From assembly GCA_963766935.1 (NCBI GenBank), contig CAVYBY010000003.1, positions 124,001 to 188,000 on the forward strand: a stretch of 64,000 nt of DNA, written 5' to 3'. The notes under the pieces were generated by a model. That model ran no database searches, had not been told where the DNA came from, and saw only the letters and a list, made by a program, of their open reading frames with translations. A program made the position numbers and the translations under genes. The first letter of the stretch is position 1; the number at the start of each line of letters is the position of its first letter. Shown piece by piece: positions 16,297 through 23,642 of this stretch. Origin of the DNA: CAVYBY01 sp963766935 (GTDB taxonomy: Bacteria > Actinomycetota > UBA4738 > HRBIN12).

Positions 16297-17001
16297 GTGT
16301 CAGCCGTGCGCCTCGCCCGGGTCGCCGGCATCGCGGCGATCATCTCGCTCGCGTCCTGCACCGGCCCGGCCAATCCGTCTCCGAGCCGAAACCCGAGCCC
16401 GGCACCCGGCTCTCCCCTTCCCAGCCTGCCGCCCGGATTTCCGACCGCCGTCGTCACCGAGGCGCCGGCGAACATGGTTCCCCGCGTCGCGCTGGTGCCC
16501 GCTGGCGCGACCGTCACCGGGACGTGGACCGCGCGAACGAGCGCCGGCGCGGCCGTCGTGGTCTCGTGGACGGTGCCCGGCGGCGATCCCTTCCGCGCCG
16601 CCGGAGGGGTGGCCGAGTGGCGCCGCAACGCCGACGGGTCCGCCTGGCTCCCCGCCTACGTGGAGACCTACGAGGCCGACGCCGGTGTGCTCGGCGTCCG
16701 CGCCGAGATCGCCGACGTGACCGGTGACGGCTCCGAGGACGCGATCGTCTCCGAGGGCACGGGCGGCAGCGGCGCGTGCGCCCGCCGGCGCGTGATCGAC
16801 CTGGCCGCGGGATCGCTCGTCTGGCAGCGGGACCTGTGCGACGCCGACGTGCAGGCGGAGACCGATCCGGCCGGCCTGCGGCTCGTGCAGTCCGTCTTCC
16901 TGCCGGGCGACTCGCACTGCTGCCCCAGCGGGATGCGGACCACCGTTCTCACGTATCGCGGCGACGGCCGATGGACCAAGGTCTCGAGCCGCACTACCTG
17001 A
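16297..17001 (+). CDS. Secreted lipoprotein with FG-GAP-like segment
   Basis: A 234-residue predicted lipoprotein. The N-terminus is a signal peptide with lipobox ISLASC (Cys about residue 21), followed by a Pro/Ser-rich linker (NPSPSRNPSPAPGSPLPSLP). The globular part includes EIADVTGDGSEDAIVSEG, which resembles a calcium-binding FG-GAP/VCBS-type loop (DVTGDGSED), and several Cys residues. Function unknown. The start GTG 16297 is supported by the adjacent -10 box; GTG 16306 is an alternative. Its 3' end overlaps the convergent sbcC by eight bases. Confidence 0.7.
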   Translation: MSAVRLARVAGIAAIISLASCTGPANPSPSRNPSPAPGSPLPSLPPGFPTAVVTEAPANMVPRVALVPAGATVTGTWTARTSAGAAVVVSWTVPGGDPFRAAGGVAEWRRNADGSAWLPAYVETYEADAGVLGVRAEIADVTGDGSEDAIVSEGTGGSGACARRRVIDLAAGSLVWQRDLCDADVQAETDPAGLRLVQSVFLPGDSHCCPSGMRTTVLTYRGDGRWTKVSSRTT

Positions 17002-19594
17002 GCACGGCGAACCGGCTCCCCCGCGGAGACTTCACGACCTCCACGCGCATCGGCAACCGGATCGCGAGCTCCTGCACGTGGGTGATGACGCCGATGATCC
17101 GGCCGTCACCACCGAGCTGCTCGATGGCTCCGACCACCACCTCGAGCGTCTCGGGGTCGAGCGTGCCGAACCCCTCGTCGAGGAAGAGGCTCTCGAGCGG
17201 CGCCTTCTCGGTCACCGCGAGGGCCTGCACCTGCTCCGCCAGCCCGAGCGCGAGCGCGAGCGACGCGAGGAACGACTCGCCGCCCGAGAGCGTGCGGGCG
17301 CTGCGCCGCTCCTCGCCGTTCCAGGTGTCGACGACGAAGAACTCGTCGGATGAGGTCTCGAGCCGGTACCGGCCCTCGGAGAGCCGCTCGAGATGTTCCG
17401 AGCCGCTGGCCGCGAGCACCTGGAGCGCTTCGGTCTGGAGGAATTCCATGACCCGGTCCGCGCGGAGCTCCGACGCGAGCGCGGCGAACCGGCCGGCGCG
17501 CGCGTCAAGCTCGCGAACCTCGTCCGTGAGCACGACGGAGGCGGCCAGGCGGGCGGCGAGCTGCTGGGCATCGCGCTCGGCGGTCGCCACGCCGGCGGCC
17601 GCGCGCCGCACCGCACCGGCGAGGAACGCCTCGGTCTGTTCGATCGTGGCGGGCAGGTCGTCGGGATCCTCGAGGATGGGCGCCAGCGCGGCGCCGGCCC
17701 GCTCGACCAGCTCGCCCGCTTCGGCGCTTCGGCGCGCGGCGAGGTCCTCGAGCGACCGGGCGACGTCGTCCATCGACGTCGCGAGGGTCGCGGCGGCGCC
17801 GGCCAGATCGGGCCCGACCGATGGAAGCTCGTCGGGCGGCGCCGGAACGCCGGCCTGCTCGCCCAGCAACGTCCGCGCCCGCTCCAGCACGCCGGACGCG
17901 GGTCTGGCCGCCAGCGCGGCCCGCTGCTCGTTCACGTGGCCCTGGAGCCGGTCGTGGTCGCGTTCGGCCGCGACGCGCTCGCGCTCGGTCCGGTCGGCGG
18001 CGGCCACGGCCTCCCGCTCGACCGCCGCGAGCTGCTGAAGCGTGGCGATCCGTTCGTCGAGCAGTTCGATGACGCCCTCGGCATCGAGGCCGGTGCCGGA
18101 CTCGGCGCCGCTCGCCCCGAGCGCTTCCGACAGCTCTCGGAGCGCGAGGCTCAGCTCGGCCCGGCGCCCGCCCACGTCCGCGGTCCGCGACTCGAGGTCG
18201 GCCGCGGCCGCGTCGAGCTCCGCCGATGCACGATCGCGCGCACGCTCGGCATCCCGCCGCGCGGCTTCGGCCGCCCCTCGCCGGCGAGCGGCCTCATCCA
18301 GCCTGGCCGTCGCGGCATCGAGCCGGCCGGCCTTGGGGCCGGCGGGAAGCGTCGCGACCGGCGCGCCGCACACGGGACAGGCATCGCCGGCATGGACGCC
18401 GGCGCGAACCGCGGCCACGACGTCCGCATGCCGCGCCTCCTCGACGGCGTCGCCGGCGGCGGTCTCGGCCGCGGCCGCCTTCTCGAGCGAGGCCGCGGCC
18501 TTGACCACCTTTGCCTCCGCTCCCGCCAGCGCTTTCTCGAGCGCCGCGGGCCGGGCGGCGAGCGTCGCCAGCTCGCGGTCCGCCGCGTCAAGACGCGCCG
18601 CCTCGGCCGTCAATCCGCGGGCGCGCTCTCGCCGGGCCACCAGCTCGGTCGCGACTCCCCAGGTTTCCTCCGCGCGCTCGCGCTCGGCGACCCCCCCGTC
18701 CCGCCCGGTGGCGGCCAGCGTCGCCGCCTCGATCGCGAGTGCGAGCGCCTCACCGGCGGCGGCCGTTCGCTCCGCCAGCCCTTCCAGCTCTTCGGCGACG
18801 CCGCGCGCGAGCGAGGCGATCGAGCCGGCCTCGGTCGCGCACGATTGGAGGTCACGGATCTCCGCCGCCGCGGCCGCCCCGCGCTTGGTGAGCTCGCGGA
18901 TCTCGTTGCCGGCCGCGGTGACGGCCGCCTCCCGCGCGGCCGCCGCAGCGGCGTCGGCCTCGGCCTGCGCGACCGCCTCGGGGGTCACGCCCTCGTACTC
19001 GCGGGCGAGCGAGTCCGTCTTCGCCCTCACCGTCGCCGTGACCTCGGTGCGAATCTCGCCGGCCCGTTTGGCGAGCCGCTCGAAGAGCTCGAGACCGAGC
19101 AGCTCGGTGAGGATGCTTCTGCGGCTCTTCGCGTCGCCGACGAGGAACTCGGCGAACCGCCCCTGCGGCAGCAGCACGGCCCGCGTGAACGCCTGGTAGC
19201 CGAGACCGATCTCGCGCTCGATGGCCGCGTTGACGTCGCGGACACGGTCGGCCCCCTCGCCGGCCTGCGTCCACGCTTCGCCCTCCCACCGTTCGAGCAG
19301 CACCCTCGAGGCGCCCTTGACCGGGGTCGACCGGGCGATCCTGAACCGCCGGTCGCCGACGGCGAAATCGAACGTCACGGCCATTCGCTTCTGCCCCTGG
19401 CTGACGAGCTGGCCCACGCGGGTTCCCACGCGCTCGACCTGACCGAACAGGGCGTAGGTCATGGCATCGAGGAGGTAGGACTTGCCGCTGCCGGTCGGTC
19501 CGACGATGGCGAACAGGTCGAGCCCCTCGAAATCGAGCACCTGCTCGTCGCGGTAGGCGGTGAAGCCCTTCAGCTGGAGCCGGAGCGGACGCAC
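16994..19594 (-). CDS. sbcC: SbcC/Rad50-type SMC-like nuclease ATPase
   Basis: ATPase subunit of the Mre11-Rad50 (SbcCD) complex that processes DNA ends and hairpins. The 866 residues begin VRPLRLQLKGFTAYRDE with Walker A GPTGSGKS (residues 32-39) and the Q-loop QGRFAEFLVG. Long coiled-coil arms surround a zinc hook CPVCG at about residue 405. The C-terminus has the signature RTLSGGESFLASLALALGL, Walker B LFLDEGFGTLD and the H-loop GVITHV. The GTG start at 19594 shares a base with the sbcD stop (TAGTG). It is last gene of nurA-herA-sbcD-sbcC. Confidence 0.95.
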   Translation of the reverse strand: MRPLRLQLKGFTAYRDEQVLDFEGLDLFAIVGPTGSGKSYLLDAMTYALFGQVERVGTRVGQLVSQGQKRMAVTFDFAVGDRRFRIARSTPVKGASRVLLERWEGEAWTQAGEGADRVRDVNAAIEREIGLGYQAFTRAVLLPQGRFAEFLVGDAKSRRSILTELLGLELFERLAKRAGEIRTEVTATVRAKTDSLAREYEGVTPEAVAQAEADAAAAAAREAAVTAAGNEIRELTKRGAAAAAEIRDLQSCATEAGSIASLARGVAEELEGLAERTAAAGEALALAIEAATLAATGRDGGVAERERAEETWGVATELVARRERARGLTAEAARLDAADRELATLAARPAALEKALAGAEAKVVKAAASLEKAAAAETAAGDAVEEARHADVVAAVRAGVHAGDACPVCGAPVATLPAGPKAGRLDAATARLDEAARRRGAAEAARRDAERARDRASAELDAAAADLESRTADVGGRRAELSLALRELSEALGASGAESGTGLDAEGVIELLDERIATLQQLAAVEREAVAAADRTERERVAAERDHDRLQGHVNEQRAALAARPASGVLERARTLLGEQAGVPAPPDELPSVGPDLAGAAATLATSMDDVARSLEDLAARRSAEAGELVERAGAALAPILEDPDDLPATIEQTEAFLAGAVRRAAAGVATAERDAQQLAARLAASVVLTDEVRELDARAGRFAALASELRADRVMEFLQTEALQVLAASGSEHLERLSEGRYRLETSSDEFFVVDTWNGEERRSARTLSGGESFLASLALALGLAEQVQALAVTEKAPLESLFLDEGFGTLDPETLEVVVGAIEQLGGDGRIIGVITHVQELAIRLPMRVEVVKSPRGSRFAVLR

Positions 19595-20757
19595 TAGCCT
19601 TCGACCTCGAGCGCGAGCACTTCGTCGAACGCCTCGAGCAGCCCGGGATCCGGCTCCGCGCCGTGGTGCGCGCGGAAGTAGGCGACGAACTGGTCCCTGG
19701 GCGCCATCGACGAGACCGGCCGGTGGTCGGTGGCCTCGCCCCCCTCGCCCCGCTCGTAGACGAGGTGGACGTCGAGCGCGTTGGGCAGCTCGTCGCGGAC
19801 CCGGTCGGCGATCCCGGGCACCGGACCGTCGGTCGTGACGAACACCCGCAGGTACGCGTCGCCGACGTCGCCGGCACGCGCCAGCACCTCGTCGAGGCTC
19901 CCCCGGACGTCGAGCAGCCGCCGCCCGGCGGTGAGCGGAACCTGGCGAACCTTCGCCGGTGTGCGCGCCGCCACCTCGACGACGCAGACCGACTTGGCGT
20001 CGTCGACCTCGCCGAAGTCGAGCTGAAGCAGCGAGCCCGCGTACCGCGTCGGCGCCGGAGCGCCCCGGACCTCCTGCGGCCGGTGCATGTGCCCGAGCGC
20101 CACGTACGAGGCGGTCGCGGGGAGCCGGCCGGGCGAGATCGCGTAGGCCATCCCGACGGTCACCTCGCGCTCGCCGCCGCCCAACAGCGCGCCGTCGGTG
20201 AACAGGTGCGCCATGACGACGTTCACCGTGTCGGTTCGAAACGCCGTCGCCATGGAGGCGAGCACATGCCCCATGCCCTCGGCGTAGGAGCGGTACCAGC
20301 TCTCGGTGGCGTCGAACAGCGCGGCCGCGTCGCCGAACCGGCGCTCGGGGACGAACGGGACGCACGCCACGAGCGCCGTCTCGGCGCCGCCCCGCGAGCC
20401 GACCTCGACGACGCCGCCGGCATCGGGCGGAACGACCTTCGGCACGACCGTGGTCCCGACCGCGGCGAGCAGCTCGCGAAGCGCCGCGAACCGCGTCACC
20501 GAGTCGTGGTTCCCGGGGATCAGCACAACCGGGATCCCCAGCCGGTGCAAGCGCACGAGCGCGTCGAACACCAGCGCATCCGACTCGGGGGCGACCGTGC
20601 GGTGTTCGTAGACATCGCCGGCGACGAGCACCGCGTCGACCGACTCGGCCTCGGCGATCCCCACCACCTCGTCGAGCACCGCGGCGAACTCCTCGAGACG
20701 CGACCGCCCGCGAAGCGCCTTGCCGATGTGCCAGTCCGCGGTGTGGAGGAAGCGCAC
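19594..20757 (-). CDS. sbcD: SbcD/Mre11 exonuclease
   Basis: Mn-dependent nuclease subunit partnering SbcC. The 387-residue protein has the phosphoesterase motifs in order: FLHTADWHIG, VLVAGDVYEHR, VLIPGNHDS, VMAHLFTDG and ALGHMHRPQ. The start GTG 20757 overlaps the herA stop (TAGTG), the same arrangement as at the sbcD/sbcC junction, so the four genes are translationally coupled. The capping C-terminal region matches bacterial SbcD in length. Confidence 0.95.
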   Translation of the reverse strand: MRFLHTADWHIGKALRGRSRLEEFAAVLDEVVGIAEAESVDAVLVAGDVYEHRTVAPESDALVFDALVRLHRLGIPVVLIPGNHDSVTRFAALRELLAAVGTTVVPKVVPPDAGGVVEVGSRGGAETALVACVPFVPERRFGDAAALFDATESWYRSYAEGMGHVLASMATAFRTDTVNVVMAHLFTDGALLGGGEREVTVGMAYAISPGRLPATASYVALGHMHRPQEVRGAPAPTRYAGSLLQLDFGEVDDAKSVCVVEVAARTPAKVRQVPLTAGRRLLDVRGSLDEVLARAGDVGDAYLRVFVTTDGPVPGIADRVRDELPNALDVHLVYERGEGGEATDHRPVSSMAPRDQFVAYFRAHHGAEPDPGLLEAFDEVLALEVEG

Positions 20758-22448
20758 TACTCGCCCTCGAACGCCTCGAAGACGCTCGCCGCTGCCTCGG
20801 GCGGGACCGCCTCGTCGGCGCGCGTGGCCCAGGCCGGGAACGGGAACCGGATCTGCAGCGGCACGGGGATGTGCGGCTGCTGCAGGATCATCGAGCCCGG
20901 CTTGAGGATGCTGGCCCGCGCGCGCGTGACCGCCGGCATGAACCCGTACTCCCCGCGCTGAGCCTCGGCCGTATCGAGACGCCCGACCACGCGGAACGCG
21001 GAGTTCGAGATCACGCGCCGTTCGACCTCGCTGGCGGTCTGCTCGGCGCCGATGAGGATCATGCCGAGCGACCGGCCGCGCTCGGCGACGTCGAGCAGCA
21101 CCTCCTTGATCGGGCTCCACCCGTCCCGGGGCGCGTAGCGGTTGAGCTCGTCCAGGACGAGGAACGCGAGCGGCTCGCGCGTCCCCATCCGCTCCTTCTG
21201 CTCGAAGAGGCGCTTGATGACGACGCCGGTGACGAAGCGCTTGGCCCGGTCGTGCAGGTTGTGGATGTCGACGACCGTCACCTGCGACGCGCCCCAGTCG
21301 ATCCGGTGCCGCGCCGGATCCTCCGCCTCGCGCCCCCAGATCAGGTGGCCCATCCGAAAGCGCGCGGCGTCGAGGCGGCGGACGAACGCGGCCACCGTGG
21401 CGTCCGAGAGCCGGCCGCGCCATGGGGAGCCGTCGTCCTCCAGCTCCGCCTGCACGATCTCGCAGAGCCGGTCGAAGTCGCGGACCGCGAACCCCCGATG
21501 GACCACGGTGGCGTCGTGGTCGGGGTCGTCCTCGCACTCGCGGTCCAGGAACGACTCGACCCGGGCGACCAGGTCCGCGATCTGCGAGCGCTCGTCGTCG
21601 GCCTCGGCGAAGCAGAACCGCAGCAGCTTCTCGCGCACGAACTCGCGCACCGTCCAGTAGTACGCCTCGACTCCGGTCGCGCGGCCCTCCACCTGTGGCA
21701 GCGCCTGGCCGCCGGCATCCGGACGCACCGGCGCCCAGAGCCCGACCGATTCGAACGCGCCGACCGGCAGATCGAGCCGCGCGTAGTCCTCGCGATCCTC
21801 CTCGGTGATCCGCGCGTTCGGCGTATCGAGCCACATCAGGTCCTCGCCCTTGACGTTGAAGACGATCGCCTTGGTGTTCGAGGCCAGCCCGCCGAGCACG
21901 TCCGAGTGGAACAGGGCATAGAGAAGGAACAGGGCGTAGGACGTCTTCGTGGCGACGCCGGAGATGCCCGAGATGTTGACGTGGGCGCCCCTCGTCCCGT
22001 CCAGGAAGTCGAGGTCGAGGTACATCGGCTCGCCGTCGCGCGTCAGGCCGCCGGGCAGCCGCCGCGTCATCGAGTCGAAATACAGCGCCTCGTCGCGGTC
22101 GCGACCGCGTGCCCGCGCCGCCATGAGACCCGGCATCGGGGGGACGAAGATCTCCGGCTCGAACCGGGTCGCCACCACCTGGGCGGCGACGGCCGTGTCG
22201 ACGGGCAGGACGCCCTTGTCCACCAGGAAGACGTCGGTGTCGAACTGGGCCCCTTCGTGGCGCGCGCGGACGTCCTGCACGATGCCGGAGATGCGGAGCT
22301 CGCCCCGCCCGGGGACCTGGGTCGTCACGATCACCGCGTCGTCGAGCTGGAGATAGGAGTTCTCGTCCACCCCGACCCAGAACGTCAGCGGCGTGGCGTC
22401 CTCGGTCCCCAGGACCATGCCGACCGGCTCGCTGGCCTGGTCGCTCAC
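20757..22448 (-). CDS. herA: HerA-type hexameric DNA translocase
   Basis: FtsK/HerA-superfamily ATPase that, with NurA, acts in DNA end resection in archaea and some bacteria. It has 563 residues. An N-terminal HAS-barrel-like region (VGMVLGTEDATPLTFWVGVD) is followed by the ATPase. The P-loop GISGVATKTSYALFLL keeps K-T but lacks the usual Gly before Lys; I have seen similar variants in bacterial DUF87 proteins. Walker B is LAFLVLDELNRY and the arginine-finger/sensor region is GRSLGMILIGAEQTASEV. GTG 22448 overlaps the nurA stop. Confidence 0.88.
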   Translation of the reverse strand: MSDQASEPVGMVLGTEDATPLTFWVGVDENSYLQLDDAVIVTTQVPGRGELRISGIVQDVRARHEGAQFDTDVFLVDKGVLPVDTAVAAQVVATRFEPEIFVPPMPGLMAARARGRDRDEALYFDSMTRRLPGGLTRDGEPMYLDLDFLDGTRGAHVNISGISGVATKTSYALFLLYALFHSDVLGGLASNTKAIVFNVKGEDLMWLDTPNARITEEDREDYARLDLPVGAFESVGLWAPVRPDAGGQALPQVEGRATGVEAYYWTVREFVREKLLRFCFAEADDERSQIADLVARVESFLDRECEDDPDHDATVVHRGFAVRDFDRLCEIVQAELEDDGSPWRGRLSDATVAAFVRRLDAARFRMGHLIWGREAEDPARHRIDWGASQVTVVDIHNLHDRAKRFVTGVVIKRLFEQKERMGTREPLAFLVLDELNRYAPRDGWSPIKEVLLDVAERGRSLGMILIGAEQTASEVERRVISNSAFRVVGRLDTAEAQRGEYGFMPAVTRARASILKPGSMILQQPHIPVPLQIRFPFPAWATRADEAVPPEAAASVFEAFEGE

Positions 22449-23407
22449 GCCGCCCCCTCCGCCAGAACGAGCGCCTCGGTCAGCGCCCTGCGAACGATCG
22501 CGCGATGTCCCATCCGGTGCTGGAGCCATCCCTCGAGCGCCGCGACCGGGGCGAGGTTCTGCGGGGTTCGCGGATCGCTCGGACGCCCCCGGTAGCGCGG
22601 CAGCAGCGCGGTCACGCGGTCCGCGATCGCCACGGCCTCGTCGAGTCCGATGCCGGCGCGGACCTCGCACCGCACCAGGCCGGCATGGTCGTGCCACGGC
22701 GGCCGGAGCTCGGCCAGACGCGTGTACCAGGCGTAGCGCGTGAGCGGCTGCCCCTCGTAGACGAGCTCGAACAACGGCGTTCGCTCCCCCACGCCGAGTC
22801 TGGGCAGGAGCGCGTCGTGCTGCGGCTCGAGGTAGGCGCGGACGAACCGTTTCACGATGCCGACCACCGGAGCGGCGGTCGGATCGAGAAAACCGAGGCG
22901 GCCGTCGGCGAGCACGAGGCCGCCGCCGTCGGCGGCGAGCCGGGCCGCCAGGTTCGTCTCCGCCTCCTGCATCTGGTGCTGGAGCCCGTTGAGCGGCGCG
23001 TTCGGGTCCGACCCGGGCTCGGAGCGGGGATCGTACGTCAGGGTCGTCGGCCCGACGCGAACCTCGACGGGGTCGGGCCGCAGACCGCCACCGGCGACCA
23101 CGCAACGGCGGATCGCGTGGTCGGCAAAGGTCGCGCGCTCCTCGCACCGCACGGCCCCGACGGCGCTCGAACCCAGCAGGCCGAACGCCCGCTGTTCGCC
23201 GTCGAGCACGACGAGGCGGAGCTCGATGCGCCGGACACCGTCGACGAACCAGACCGGGCCGGGCTGCGGTGTCGCGGTGACCGTCACCGGCGCGGACCAG
23301 TCGTCGGTCTCGACCGAGGGATCGGCCGTCGCCGGCGTCTCGTCAAGCGCGGCCTCGAACCCCATACCGCGGTCGGGGGCCCAGGGGTCGACCCGCAACG
23401 CCACCAT
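22445..23407 (-). CDS. nurA: NurA-domain 5'-3' nuclease
   Basis: A 320-residue nuclease partner of HerA. The signature near the N-terminus, VWFVDGVRR, carries the catalytic Asp56. Later LVLADGRLGFLD gives a second conserved acidic strand, and the C-terminal part has WLQHRMGHRAIVRRAL. The start ATG 23407 has a TATGCT box six bases upstream, so it heads a leaderless operon mRNA. The next genes (herA, sbcD, sbcC) all overlap by one to four bases. NurA sequences diverge strongly, so the assignment rests on the motif plus linkage to herA. Confidence 0.82.
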   Translation of the reverse strand: MVALRVDPWAPDRGMGFEAALDETPATADPSVETDDWSAPVTVTATPQPGPVWFVDGVRRIELRLVVLDGEQRAFGLLGSSAVGAVRCEERATFADHAIRRCVVAGGGLRPDPVEVRVGPTTLTYDPRSEPGSDPNAPLNGLQHQMQEAETNLAARLAADGGGLVLADGRLGFLDPTAAPVVGIVKRFVRAYLEPQHDALLPRLGVGERTPLFELVYEGQPLTRYAWYTRLAELRPPWHDHAGLVRCEVRAGIGLDEAVAIADRVTALLPRYRGRPSDPRTPQNLAPVAALEGWLQHRMGHRAIVRRALTEALVLAEGAA

Positions 23408-23413
23408 GGCGCG

Positions 23414-23419
23414 AGCATA
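23414..23419 (-). promoter_or_regulatory. -10 box TATGCT, leaderless promoter of nurA-herA-sbcDC
   Basis: TATGCT ends six bases before the nurA ATG at 23407; no other start for the operon is apparent. Confidence 0.62.
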
Positions 23420-23642
23420 GCCGCCACCTCCGACGCGCCCTCGCTCCCCCGGACTGCCACCTGCCCCCCAACCCACCCCGGTCAGGTGACGCGTCCGTCG
23501 CCGGAGGGCCTAGGACCGGCGGGTCGCCTGTCCCGCAACAGAACCCCCCGCTCGGGGGTGAACTGGGGGTGGCCCGTCTGCCGATAACTCCGTGCACGAC
23601 GGCCGATGGCCGCCGGGGGGAACTGCGTCGGAGGAGCGAGGG

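Noticed and set aside
23541..23560. Inverted repeat ACCCCC...GGGGGT upstream of the coiled-coil pseudokinase gene.
   Set aside because: Six pairs in a C/G-rich stretch are expected by chance in such DNA and no promoter or operator pattern surrounds it.
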